Below are positions 29,493-37,900 of a stretch of 58,174 nucleotides of DNA, one piece after another. The notes beneath the pieces are model-generated. The model searched no databases and was not told the DNA's origin. It worked only from the letters and a program-made list of their open reading frames with translations. Numbering within the stretch: position 1 is the first letter of the stretch; every line of letters begins with the position of its first letter. The DNA is from Streptomyces sp. GKU 895 (GTDB lineage: Bacteria; Actinomycetota; Actinomycetes; Streptomycetales; Streptomycetaceae): assembly GCA_002027195.1 (NCBI GenBank), contig MWJO01000046.1, forward strand, positions 1 to 58,174, written 5' to 3'. Position numbers and translations under genes: made by a program.

Positions 29493-30013
29493 ATGTCCGT
29501 GGAAGACCGGCGAACGCCGGACCGTGTGGCCCGCATCCAGGCCGACTGGCGCCGCGAGCGACCCGACCTCGACGTCGCCCGCAGGGAGTGATCGGCAGAC
29601 TGCACCGCCTCGCCGACCGGCTCACCGAGGAACTCGTGCTCGTCTACGGCCGCTACGGCCTCGGCGAGGGGGAGTTCGACGTCCTGTGCGCCCTGCGCCG
29701 CGCCGGTGAACCCTACGAGCGGGCACCCGGCGAGCTCGCCGCGCACACCATGGTGACCACCGGCGCGATGACGAAGCGCATCGACCGTCTGGAGCGGGCC
29801 GGACTCGTCACCCGCCGCCGCTCCGCCGACGACCAGCGAGGCCGGATCGTCGCCCTCACCCGGGCCGGCCGCGAACTCATCGACCGGGCCTTCACCGACC
29901 ACATCCGCAACGAACGCCGGCTGCTGGACCTGCTGACCCCCGCCGAGGCCGAGACCCTCGAGAAGCTCCTCGCCACCTGGCTCACCCGCCTGGAACCCCC
30001 GACGGAGAGCTGA
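29493..30013 (+). CDS. MarR-family transcriptional regulator, one frame break
   Basis: Winged-helix regulator: LGEGEFDVLCALRRAG, GELAAHTMVTTGAMTKRIDRLERAGLVTRRRS (recognition helix and wing), then dimerisation helices. The first 29 residues (MSVEDRRTPDRVARIQADW) are in another frame; one missing base near 29577-29582 joins them to GVIGRLHRLADRL. A start at ATG 29484 is an alternative. The protein probably represses itself and the divergent EamA-methyltransferase operon through the twin palindromes, and is released by a phenolic or drug-like ligand as in other MarR proteins. Confidence 0.8.
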
Positions 30014-30018
30014 CGCGC

Positions 30019-30990
30019 TCAGACGGTGACGACGAGCTTGCCCCGCGGATGCCCGCTCTCCAGATGGCGTACGGCGGCCACGGCCTCCTCCAGCGGATAG
30101 GTGCGGTCGATCACCGGGGCGATCGCACCCGTCTCCGCCAGGGCCTTCAGGCGGAGCAGATCCGGCTGCCGGGTGCGGGCGAACAGCGGGCGCAGGCGCT
30201 GCCCCACGAAGAGCGACAGCACCAGTCCGCGCACCCAGCGGTCCAGGCCGCCCAGCACGGGCCCGCCGTCCTCCCCGCCCACGAACACGACCGTGCCCCG
30301 CTGCGTGAGGACCCGGCGCAACCGGGTCAGGGAACGGTTCCCGGCGGTGTCGACGACGAGGTCGTGGCGGACGGGCCGGTCGGTGAAGTCCTCCCGGGTG
30401 TAGTCGATGACGTCGGCCGCCCCCAGCGACCGGACCAGATCCGCCGCGCCGGGCCCGCACACCCCGGTGACCCGGGCCCCGTAATGAGCGGCGAGCTGCA
30501 CGGCGTACGTCCCCACGCCACCCGAGGCGCCGATCACGAGCACCTTGTCGCCGGGCCGCGGGAGGGCCAGGTCGAGGGCCTGGAGCGCGGTCACGCCGGA
30601 GACGGGCAGGGCGGCGGCCTGCGTGAAGGAGAGGCCGGCGGGCATCGGGGCGAGCTGGTCGGGCCTGGCGCGCGCGTACTCGGCGAAGGAGCCGTCGCAC
30701 TGCCCGAAGACCTCGTCCCCCGGCTTGAACCCGGTCACCTTCTCCCCGACCGCCGCCACCCGCCCCGCCGCGTCCCACCCGCGCACGACGTGAGCGGGCC
30801 GGCGCAGGCCGAGTTCAGGGCTGAGCCGGGCGATGTAGGGCCGCCCGGTCATGAGATGCCAGACGCTCGGGTCGACGCCCGCGGCACGCACCTCCACCAG
30901 CACTTCGTCGTCGCGGGGCACGGGACGCTCGACGTCCCGCAGTTCCAGAGTCTCGGTGGAGCCGTACGCGTACTGGACGATGGCCTTCAT
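30019..30990 (-). CDS. NAD(P)-dependent alcohol dehydrogenase/quinone oxidoreductase (MDR superfamily, zinc-free)
   Basis: A 323-residue medium-chain reductase. A GroES-like N-terminal domain (EVLVEVRAAGVDPSVWHLMTG) is followed by the Rossmann domain with VIGASGGVGTYAVQLAAHYG near 150. Catalytic-zinc cysteines are absent, which places it with quinone oxidoreductases or enoyl reductases. GGAGGAG precedes ATG 30990. It is convergent with the MarR gene, 5 bp apart. Substrate unknown. Confidence 0.85.
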   Translation of the reverse strand: MKAIVQYAYGSTETLELRDVERPVPRDDEVLVEVRAAGVDPSVWHLMTGRPYIARLSPELGLRRPAHVVRGWDAAGRVAAVGEKVTGFKPGDEVFGQCDGSFAEYARARPDQLAPMPAGLSFTQAAALPVSGVTALQALDLALPRPGDKVLVIGASGGVGTYAVQLAAHYGARVTGVCGPGAADLVRSLGAADVIDYTREDFTDRPVRHDLVVDTAGNRSLTRLRRVLTQRGTVVFVGGEDGGPVLGGLDRWVRGLVLSLFVGQRLRPLFARTRQPDLLRLKALAETGAIAPVIDRTYPLEEAVAAVRHLESGHPRGKLVVTV

Positions 30991-31118
30991 CGGGGGCACT
31001 CCTCCGCGCCGGTTCGACGGTGTCCTCCCGGATCGTCCCTCCCGGACCACCCCCACGACCAGCCCCCGCACCCCGAACTCGCCGGGATGCGAGGGCATTT
31101 GGGGCAAGCGTGGCCGCG

Positions 31119-31844
31119 TTACCGGCGGGCGCCGCCCCTGCGTCGTACGAACACGAGGGCCACGGCCACGGCCAGGACGAGCACCGCCGCGATCGCGACC
31201 CACGCCCCCGCGGACAGACCGCCGTCGTCCTCCGTCTCGCTGTCGGCCGCCTGCGGGGTCGGCGAGGTGCTGGACTCCTCGGCGGTCGGCGTCGCCGACG
31301 GGCTCGCGGACGCACTGGGGGAGGGGGCGACCGGCGTCGCCCCCGGCGCGGCCGCCTTCAGCTTCAGCACCGGGGCCGGGTTGCCCTCGCCGTGGCCGTG
31401 CCCGTCGTCGTCGCCGGACTCGCCCAGCTCGATCCAGCGGTCGACCTTGCCGTCGCCGTACGTCTGGAGGGTCTTGAACGCCAGCTCCTTCGCGTCGGGC
31501 AACTGCCGTACGACGACGGAGTACTCGGCGTCGGCGCCCACCTTCAGCGCGGCGCCCTTCACGGTGTAGCCGTCGTCCGTCGTGGCGAACTTCCAGCCCT
31601 CGGGCCCCTTTCCGTACGTCACGTCGGACGGGGCGATGCCCTTGGGCAGGACCACCCGGATCTGCGTGATCCCGGCGGTGGCGGACTCCGACTCGGCGGT
31701 GAAGGCGAGTTCGGCGTTCTCGGCGAGGGCCTGCGCGTCGTCCGACTCGACCTCGACATGGGCGGCGGCCGGAACGGCGGTGAACAGCACGGCGGTCGCC
31801 GCGGCGGCGGCCGCGACGGCCAGTCGGCGGGTGATGCGGGACAT
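31119..31844 (-). CDS. ycnI: YcnI-family (DUF1775) copper-binding membrane-anchored protein
   Basis: A 241-residue exported protein: signal peptide 1-28, a mature N-terminus beginning HVEVESDDA in which the first histidine is the known Cu(II) ligand of YcnI proteins, the DUF1775 domain to about 150, a Ser/Pro/Ala-rich linker with HGHGEG, and a C-terminal membrane helix (AGAWVAIAAVLVLAVAVALVFV) followed by RRRGG. The family binds copper outside the cell and is linked to copper homeostasis. The two membrane-protein genes that follow on the same strand may be partners. Confidence 0.85.
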   Translation of the reverse strand: MSRITRRLAVAAAAAATAVLFTAVPAAAHVEVESDDAQALAENAELAFTAESESATAGITQIRVVLPKGIAPSDVTYGKGPEGWKFATTDDGYTVKGAALKVGADAEYSVVVRQLPDAKELAFKTLQTYGDGKVDRWIELGESGDDDGHGHGEGNPAPVLKLKAAAPGATPVAPSPSASASPSATPTAEESSTSPTPQAADSETEDDGGLSAGAWVAIAAVLVLAVAVALVFVRRRGGARR

Positions 31845-31913
31845 GGGTGTCTCCAGGCATGGGGGATGGCCGGGGCCGCCGCACGGCGAAGCCGAACGCG
31901 CGCCCCGATCAGG

Positions 31914-32541
31914 TCAGTTGACGAGAACTGCCCGACCCGATGGCGGCCCCCGCCGCACCACCGCGTGCGCGAGGACGGTCCCCGTGAGCGTCGCCCGCGC
32001 CCGCTCGGCCCGTACCGGAACCGGCACATCGAGCGGCCCGGCCACCCGTGGCCGGGTGAACAGCGCCCGGGCGGCGGCGACCTGGGCCCGCACGAGCCCA
32101 GCGCCGCGCCCACCCGCGGACCAGCGTCCAGCAGGCGGCGTCCGCGCGATGCAGCAGCACCGCGACGAGCACGGCGACCAGCGCGTGGGCGACGGTCATC
32201 GCGACGGAGTCGTGCAGCCGCTCATGACCCGTCGCGGGAACGGCGTGGTGCATGTGGCCCTGGGCTCGCGGAGGGTGCGTGGTGAACGTCAGCCACAGAT
32301 GCAGCCCGGACTGTCCCGCCACGCTGAACACGACGACCGTGCCCACATGCCGTGGTCGCCGTACGCCGACCAGACCCAGCCCGAAGAGCCCGCCGGCCAC
32401 GGTCGACGCCTGCGCCCACGGCACGGACTCCGCGCCGAACAGATGGTGGGCGCTCACCCCCAGCACGGCGCCGACGACGGCGAACACCGCGGCCCGCAAC
32501 ACGGGCAGAGGCGCTGGACGGTGGCTGACGTGCGGGTACAT
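31914..32541 (-). CDS. Histidine-containing integral membrane protein, unknown function, one frame break
   Basis: About 208 residues with four hydrophobic segments (LRAAVFAVVGAVLGVSA; ASTVAGGLFGLGLVG; VGTVVVFSVAGQSGLHLWL; VAMTVAHALVAVLVAVLL) and a His-rich loop GHMHHAVPATGHERLH. The histidines and the gene 69 bp from ycnI suggest metal handling; inference only. After about residue 146 the frame changes near 32095-32110; the alternative frame (GLVRAQVAAARALFTRPRV to RAVLVN) looks more protein-like and ends at TGA 31914-31916. ATG 32541 has GGATGAG upstream. Confidence 0.65.
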
Positions 32542-32629
32542 GACCCGCTCATCCTGTCCCACGGGGCCGCGGCGCGCAGGCGGCTTTCGGAAAGACCGGT
32601 GACGTCAGGGGCTCCGCGGATCGTCGGGG

Positions 32630-33262
32630 TCAGGCCGCGGCCACCGCGCCACGCGGTCGTGAGCGGACCCAGCCGAGCAGTACCACCGAGCACAGGGCGG
32701 CCAGCGCGCACCACGTCGAGACGAACTCCAGCCGCCACAACGCCGAGCAGACCGCCGCACCCACGGCCACCAGCACCCCCAGCACGAACAGCCGCCGGTC
32801 ACCGGAGAGCAGCAAGGAGCCCACGGTCGCCAGCAGATACCCGGCGATGAGCAGGGGAGTGTGCGACAGGCCGATCGAGTAGCCCATCGTGTGGCCGCGG
32901 ATCTCGGCCGTCACCGGACCGGAGGCCAAGGCGTGGGCCAGCGCCGCCGCGGTCGCCGCGCCGGTCACCAGCGGAAGGGCCAGGCGGCGCCGGGCCCGTG
33001 GCGGAGCCGCGCACCAGACGGCCAAGGGCACTCCCGCGGCCAGTACCGGCAGCGCGATCACGGCCCACACCACCGTCGCGGCGCCGCTGCCGCCACCGGA
33101 GTTCCACACCAGCGCCTCGACGATCTGATGCGCCCCGAGCAGCAACGGCAGCCCGGCCAGCGGGAGATCACGCGGATCACGCACCCGCGCCACACAGGCG
33201 GCACCGACGCCCGCGACCGCCGTACCGGCGACCAGGTCGGCCGTCGCACTCCAACACATCAC
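32630..33262 (-). CDS. DUF6629-like integral membrane protein
   Basis: A 210-residue membrane protein with six or seven hydrophobic segments. The start MCWSATADLVAGTAVAG and the motif LLLGAHQIVEALVW match an actinobacterial family I recall as DUF6629; the family name is from memory. No function is known. It follows on the same strand as the YcnI-neighbour gene but transcribes towards it with an 88-bp gap. Confidence 0.7.
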   Translation of the reverse strand: MMCWSATADLVAGTAVAGVGAACVARVRDPRDLPLAGLPLLLGAHQIVEALVWNSGGGSGAATVVWAVIALPVLAAGVPLAVWCAAPPRARRRLALPLVTGAATAAALAHALASGPVTAEIRGHTMGYSIGLSHTPLLIAGYLLATVGSLLLSGDRRLFVLGVLVAVGAAVCSALWRLEFVSTWCALAALCSVVLLGWVRSRPRGAVAAA

Positions 33263-33376
33263 GCCACCCAGGGGTTCACGGCATCGGCCGCCACCACGTT
33301 ACGTCCGCGTGGAGCGTAGGCCGGGGCGACACGGTCACGTCGGCGGGAGGGTGGCCGGAAACCGCACGGACCCTCC

Positions 33377-34024
33377 TTACGGCAGGAGGCGCCTCTCCTT
33401 GGCGACCGCGACCGCGCCTGCCCGCGTGTCGACGCCGAGCTTGTCGTAGATGCGGCGGAGGTGGGTCTTCACGGTGGCCTCGCTGATGAACAGGGCGCGG
33501 GCGATGTCCCGGTTGCCGATGCCGCGGGCCAGTTGGGCGAGGATGTCGCGTTCCCGGTCGGTGAGGGCGGGGCGGGGCTTGCGCAGGTTGGCCATCACCC
33601 GGCCGGCGACCGGCGCCGACAGCGTGGTGCGGCCCTCGGCGGCGGCGTGGATCGCCGCGAACAGCTCGTCGGGGCGCTCGGCCTTGAGGAGGTAGCCGGT
33701 GGCGCCCGCCTCGATGGCGCGGGTGATGTCGGCGTCGGTGTCGTACGTCGTCAGCACCAGCACGTGCGGGCGGGCGCCCGGCGCGGAGGTGAGGCGGCGG
33801 GTGGTCGCCACGCCGTCGATGCCCTCCCCCAGCTGCAGGTCCATCAGCACCACGTCCGGCGTGAGCTTCGCGGCCAGCGCCAGCGCCTCCTCACCGGTGC
33901 CGGCCTCCCCGACGACCTCGATGTCCGGGGCACTGTCGAGCAGCGCGAGCAGTCCGGCCCGTACGACGGCATGGTCGTCGCAGACCAGGATGCGCACACG
34001 GCGGGAACGGTCGGGGGTCGTCAA
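33377..34024 (-). CDS. senR: NarL/FixJ-family response regulator, SenR-like
   Basis: A 215-residue response regulator. The receiver domain has acidic pocket DD at 17-18, phosphoacceptor aspartate in VVLMDLQLG near 62 and lysine in YLLKAERP near 114; the C-terminal LuxR-type helix-turn-helix is LTDRERDILAQLARGIGNRDIARALFISEATVKTHLRRIYDKL. The ATG overlaps the kinase stop by four bases (ATGA). With the divergent HbpS-like gene it matches the SenS-SenR-HbpS system known from Streptomyces reticuli, which responds to haem and oxidative stress. Confidence 0.8.
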   Translation of the reverse strand: MTTPDRSRRVRILVCDDHAVVRAGLLALLDSAPDIEVVGEAGTGEEALALAAKLTPDVVLMDLQLGEGIDGVATTRRLTSAPGARPHVLVLTTYDTDADITRAIEAGATGYLLKAERPDELFAAIHAAAEGRTTLSAPVAGRVMANLRKPRPALTDRERDILAQLARGIGNRDIARALFISEATVKTHLRRIYDKLGVDTRAGAVAVAKERRLLP

Positions 34025-35265
34025 GGCGTCTCCCGGCGGTCGTCAGGGGGCATCGGGGCGCCTCCGGAGGGACCGCGCGCCTCCAGAGGAACCGCGGCGG
34101 ACACGACCGTGCCCTCGCCGGTCCGGGACTCCACGGTCAGGGTGCCGCCGAGGGCCCGCAGGCGGGCCCGCATCGCGGGCAGACCGTGGCCGCGCCCACC
34201 CTCGGCGGTGCCGGGCGGCGCGGCGGGGTCGAAGCCGTGGCCGTCGTCGGAGACGTCCAGGACGACCTCGTCGTCGAGCAGGGTGAGCGTGAGCGCGGCG
34301 CCGCTCGCTCCGGCATGCTCGCGGACGTTGGCCAGGGCGCCCTGGGCGATGCGCAGCAGGGCGGACTGGACGCGGTCCGGCAGCCGGGTGAGCCGCTCCT
34401 CGTCGGCGTCCACGTGGACCCGTACGGTCACCTGCCCACCGGACTCCCGGGCGGCCAACGCGCGCAGCGCCTCGTCGAGGCCGCCGCCGCGGGCGAGGTC
34501 GGCGGGTGCGAGGTCGTGCACGAAACGGCGGGCCTCGGCGAGGTTGTGCTCGGCGACGGACGCGGCGGTGCGGACGTGGGCGCGGGCCTTGTCCGGTTCG
34601 CCGTCCCACACCCGGTCCGCCGCCTGGAGCAGCATCCGCTGGCTGGACAGGCCCTGGGCGAGCGTGTCGTGGATCTCCATCGCGAGCCGTTCCCGCTCGG
34701 CGAGGGTGCCCTCGCGGCGTTCCGAGGCGGCGAGTTCGCGGCGGGTGCGGATGAGGTCGTCGATGAGGGCGCGCTGCCGGTCGGTCTGCCGCTCCATCTG
34801 GAGGAAGACGGCGGTGGCGAGCGCGGCGACGGCGGGCGGCGCGAGCACCAGGTTCGGGTCGAAACGCCCGCCGAGCTGCACCTGCGCGGCCACGACGAAC
34901 ACCGTCAGCACCGCCACCAGGACGAGCGCCGCGCGCGGCGGCAGCGTGCGCAGGCCGGTGTAGAAGAGGGGCACCGCGCACCAGGCGAAGCTGGGCGCGA
35001 GCACGACCAGCACCATCCACACCACGACGACGAGCGCCAGCCACGCGGAGTGCCGGGGCCCCGGGTTGCCCGCCTTCGGCCCCACCAGATGCAGGACGAC
35101 GAGCACCACGCACAGCGCGATGATCCACGGCGTGCGCGGCTCGCCGGGATGGCGCAGCAGGAAGCGGGCGAGGGCGCCGCCGAGCAGCAGGAAGAACGCG
35201 GCGTGCAGGACGAGACCGAGCCAGCGGGTGTCCACGGCGCTCGGTTCGTCGTGATGCGCGGGCAT
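34021..35265 (-). CDS. senS: Sensor histidine kinase (HisKA_3 type), SenS-like
   Basis: A 414-residue membrane kinase: five or six N-terminal membrane segments (to about residue 165), a coiled dimerisation region with the phosphoacceptor histidine in ERERLAMEIHDTLAQGLSSQ near 202, and an ATPase domain with VSDDGHGFDP and GRGHGLPAMRARL. ATG 35265 was chosen because GGAGGTGAG lies directly upstream; the longer frame to 35334 has no homology. Short extracellular loops fit a kinase that senses through a separate secreted protein, here the divergent HbpS-like product. Confidence 0.85.
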   Translation of the reverse strand: MPAHHDEPSAVDTRWLGLVLHAAFFLLLGGALARFLLRHPGEPRTPWIIALCVVLVVLHLVGPKAGNPGPRHSAWLALVVVVWMVLVVLAPSFAWCAVPLFYTGLRTLPPRAALVLVAVLTVFVVAAQVQLGGRFDPNLVLAPPAVAALATAVFLQMERQTDRQRALIDDLIRTRRELAASERREGTLAERERLAMEIHDTLAQGLSSQRMLLQAADRVWDGEPDKARAHVRTAASVAEHNLAEARRFVHDLAPADLARGGGLDEALRALAARESGGQVTVRVHVDADEERLTRLPDRVQSALLRIAQGALANVREHAGASGAALTLTLLDDEVVLDVSDDGHGFDPAAPPGTAEGGRGHGLPAMRARLRALGGTLTVESRTGEGTVVSAAVPLEARGPSGGAPMPPDDRRETP

Positions 35266-35494
35266 CAGGGGCTCACCTCCTTCCTGGCTGCGGGCGCTGA
35301 ACTGGGCAAACACCTCCATTGTCACCGGCTCCACGGGCCCCGCGGGTCAACCGATCGGATGACCCCCGTGTCATCCGTCCCGCGCTCCCGAGCGAGCCTG
35401 AACGCCGACCGGCCGGCCCGGTTCCGGGCCGAGGGTGGAGAGCAGGAAACGGGGCGGCGACCGAGCCGCCGCCCACCGAAGGAGTCGACGACCC

Positions 35495-36076
35495 ATGAAC
35501 GCCCTGCAGCCCCAGCACAAGAAGGTCTCCCGCCGCGCCCGTGTCGCCCTCGGCGGTGCCGTGCTCGGCGCCGTCGCCCTGGCGGGCTTCGGCGCCGTCT
35601 CCGCCAACGCCTCCGCACCGGCCGCGGCACCCGCCGCTGCCGCCGTGGCCTCCGCCCCGGCCAGGGCCACCACCACGTCCACCCACCTGACGATCGACGC
35701 CGCCACCCGAGCCGCCCGGGCCGCGCTCGACGCCGCCGAGAAGGAGAACCAGCGGGTCACGGTCGCCGTCGTCGACCGCAACGGCAACACCGTCGTCACG
35801 CTGCGCGGCGACGGCGCCGGCCCGCAGTCGTACGAGTCGGCCGAGCGCAAGGCGTACACCGCCGTCTCCTGGAACGCCCCGACCTCCGAGCTCGCCGAGC
35901 GCCTGAAGCAGGCCCCGAACCTGAAGGACATCCCCGGCACCCTGTTCCTGGCCGGAGGCGTCCCCGTCACCGCCCAGAACGCACCGGTCGCGGGCATCGG
36001 CGTCGCGGGCGCCCCGTCCGGCGCCCTGGACGAGAAGTACGCGCAGGCGGGCGCGGAGGCGGTTACGGGCCGCTGA
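35495..36076 (+). CDS. hbpS: Secreted haem-binding sensor protein, HbpS-like (GlcG/DUF336 family)
   Basis: A 193-residue exported protein. Signal peptide with RRARVALGGAVLGAVALAGFGAVSANASA, then an alanine-rich linker and a DUF336/GlcG domain (LTIDAATRAARAALDAAEKENQRVTVAVVDRNGN; AGPQSYESAERKAYTAVSWN; LAGGVPV; GIGVAGAPSG). HbpS of S. reticuli has the same layout, forms octamers, binds haem or iron and controls SenS. Here it is divergent from the kinase, as in the described system. AAGGAG precedes ATG 35495. Confidence 0.85.
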   Translation: MNALQPQHKKVSRRARVALGGAVLGAVALAGFGAVSANASAPAAAPAAAAVASAPARATTTSTHLTIDAATRAARAALDAAEKENQRVTVAVVDRNGNTVVTLRGDGAGPQSYESAERKAYTAVSWNAPTSELAERLKQAPNLKDIPGTLFLAGGVPVTAQNAPVAGIGVAGAPSGALDEKYAQAGAEAVTGR

Positions 36077-36080
36077 CGGC

Positions 36081-36500
36081 TCAGCGCCGCGGCATTCCCC
36101 CGTGCGGGCTGCTGACCACCAGCGGCAGGGAACCCTCCGCCAGGTAGGGATGGTCGGGGAAATGATCGACGTGGAGGTGCCCGCCGTCCTCCGCGTCGGC
36201 CATGGCCCGCAGGTTGGCCGCGAAGAGGGTACGGGCGTCGCGGTCGCCGTCGATGAGGAGGACTCGCCGGGCGGGGTCGAGGCCGATGCGGATCCCGGGT
36301 CCCGGGGCGTCCCGCACCTCGACGCCCGCCAGGGCAGCGCCGTCCGTCCCTGCCGTGGTCCACAGCAGTCCCGCGCCCTCGGCCACCGCCCGCGCCAGAC
36401 GGTGCAGTTCGGCGGCCGGGGCGGTGAGGTCCACCTCGCCGGTCGCGGGGTCGTGAAGAACCGTCGGTGACTTCGGTGACTTCGGTGACTTGGGTGACAT
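36081..36500 (-). CDS. Small uncharacterised protein, possible Imm32-type immunity protein
   Basis: A 139-residue cytosolic protein starting MSPKSPKSPKSPT, a tandem tripeptide that comes from a 9-bp DNA repeat. The ending HLHVDHFPDHPYLAEGSLPLVV resembles proteins I have seen labelled Imm32 immunity proteins; this is weak. GGAGGAG precedes ATG 36500. The stop is 4 bp from the convergent hbpS stop. No toxin gene is adjacent. Confidence 0.6.
   Translation of the reverse strand: MSPKSPKSPKSPTVLHDPATGEVDLTAPAAELHRLARAVAEGAGLLWTTAGTDGAALAGVEVRDAPGPGIRIGLDPARRVLLIDGDRDARTLFAANLRAMADAEDGGHLHVDHFPDHPYLAEGSLPLVVSSPHGGMPRR
36466..36498. repeat. 9-bp tandem repeat at the start of a coding sequence
   Basis: Unit GGTGACTTC is repeated 3.7 times on the plus strand, the third copy ending TTG. 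In the minus-strand gene it encodes KSP repeats right after the start methionine. Because the unit is a multiple of three, slippage would change peptide length without breaking the frame. Confidence 0.8.
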
Positions 36501-36604
36501 CGCTCCGGTACTCCTCCGGTGGTCGCCGCACGCCGCGGCCGATCGTCCAAGGGCCGTGGGCTTTTGTCCATGGACCGCTCCGCCGCGGCGGGTGAGGGTG
36601 GATC

Positions 36605-37867
36605 ATGAGCCGATTCAGGGATGGAACACGGACGTTCGACGGCACATCCAACCAGCGCCCACGGCGTACCGGCGAACGGGAGCGGCTGCCGCCGGGACTG
36701 ATCGCGCTGGCTCTCGGCGGGTTCGGGATCGGGCTGACCGAGTTCCTGATCGCGGGACTGCTGCCGCAGGTCGCGTCGAGTTTCGCGGTGTCCGAGGCGG
36801 CGGCCGGCCGGCTGATCTCCGGATACGCGCTCAGTGTCGCGGTCGGTGCGATCGCCCTCACGGCGGCGACGGCACGGCTGCCCCGCAAGCAGGTGCTGGT
36901 CGGCCTGGTGGCGTTGTTCGTCATCGGCAACCTGCTGTGCGCCGTCGCGCCGAACTATCCGGTGATGATGCTCGGCCGGATCGTCGCCGCCCTGTGCCAC
37001 GGCTCGTTCTTCGGCATCGGTTCGCTGGTCGCCCGCGGCCTGGTCGCGCCCGAGCGGAAGTCCCGTGCGGTGGCGGTCATGTTCGCCGGGCTCACCCTGG
37101 CCAACGTGCTCGGTGTGCCGTTCGGCGCGCTGGTCGGCGAACGCTGGGGCTGGCGCTCGGCGTTCTGGGCCGTCACCGCGATCGGCGTCCTGGCGCTGGC
37201 GGGGATCGCCGCCCTGGTTCCCGCGCCCGCCGAGGCGGACTCGGCCCCGCCCGCCGGCCCGCGCGCCCAACTCCGCGCCTTCCGCTCCTCGCAGGTCTGG
37301 CTCACCCTCACCGCCACCGCGCTCGGGTACGGCGGCATGTTCGGCGCGTTCAGCTACATCGCCTACACGTTCACCGAGGTCGGCGGCTTCTCCGCGACGG
37401 AAGTCGCCTGGCTGCTCATGGTGTACGGCGTCGGCCTGGTCGTCGGGAACGCGGTCGGCGGACGGGCCGCCGACCGCGACCGTGACCGCGCCCTGATCCT
37501 CGCCCTGCTCGGACTGACCGTCACCCTCACCGTGTTCGGCCTGCTGGCCGCGAGTGCCCCCGCCTCGGTCGTCCTGGTGTTCCTGATGGGGCTGACCGGC
37601 TTCGCCGCCGTCCCCGGCATGATCACCCGGGTCACCGACCACGCCCACGGGGCGGCCCTCGCCGCCAGTGCCAACGTGTCCGCCTCCAACGTCGGCAACG
37701 CCCTCGGCGCCTGGCTCGGCGGCCTGGCCCTCTCCGCGGGCCTCGGCTACCGGGCGCCGCTGTTCGTCGGTGCCGGGATCGTCGCGGTCGCCGTCGCCGT
37801 CATGGCGTTCGCGGCATGGGGAGCGCGAGCGGGCCGGACGGCCGGGGCAGTCGGAGAAATTCCTTGA
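36605..37867 (+). CDS. MFS transporter, DHA1 family (sugar/drug efflux-like)
   Basis: A 420-residue twelve-helix transporter. LALGGFGIGLTEFLIAGLLPQVA opens helix 1 and the loop between helices 2 and 3 carries ARLPRKQVL; LGRIVAALCHGSFFGIG is typical of AraJ/CmlA-like DHA1 pumps. It likely exports a drug or sugar. The stop overlaps the promoter of the following ArsR gene, 33 bp from its start; co-regulation is plausible. Confidence 0.85.
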   Translation: MSRFRDGTRTFDGTSNQRPRRTGERERLPPGLIALALGGFGIGLTEFLIAGLLPQVASSFAVSEAAAGRLISGYALSVAVGAIALTAATARLPRKQVLVGLVALFVIGNLLCAVAPNYPVMMLGRIVAALCHGSFFGIGSLVARGLVAPERKSRAVAVMFAGLTLANVLGVPFGALVGERWGWRSAFWAVTAIGVLALAGIAALVPAPAEADSAPPAGPRAQLRAFRSSQVWLTLTATALGYGGMFGAFSYIAYTFTEVGGFSATEVAWLLMVYGVGLVVGNAVGGRAADRDRDRALILALLGLTVTLTVFGLLAASAPASVVLVFLMGLTGFAAVPGMITRVTDHAHGAALAASANVSASNVGNALGAWLGGLALSAGLGYRAPLFVGAGIVAVAVAVMAFAAWGARAGRTAGAVGEIP

Positions 37868-37893
37868 CGGGAATATTCTTTGTAGTGAATACT
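37864..37893 (+). promoter_or_regulatory. Promoter with overlapping inverted repeat for the ArsR-SRPBCC gene
   Basis: TTGACG (37864-37869) and AATACT (37888-37893) are 18 bp apart. Between and over them lies the imperfect inverted repeat AATATTC-N9-GAATACT, a likely ArsR site. The start codon at 37901 is only seven bases beyond the -10, so the transcript may be leaderless and autorepressed. Confidence 0.6.
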
Positions 37894-37900
37894 TCAGGGC

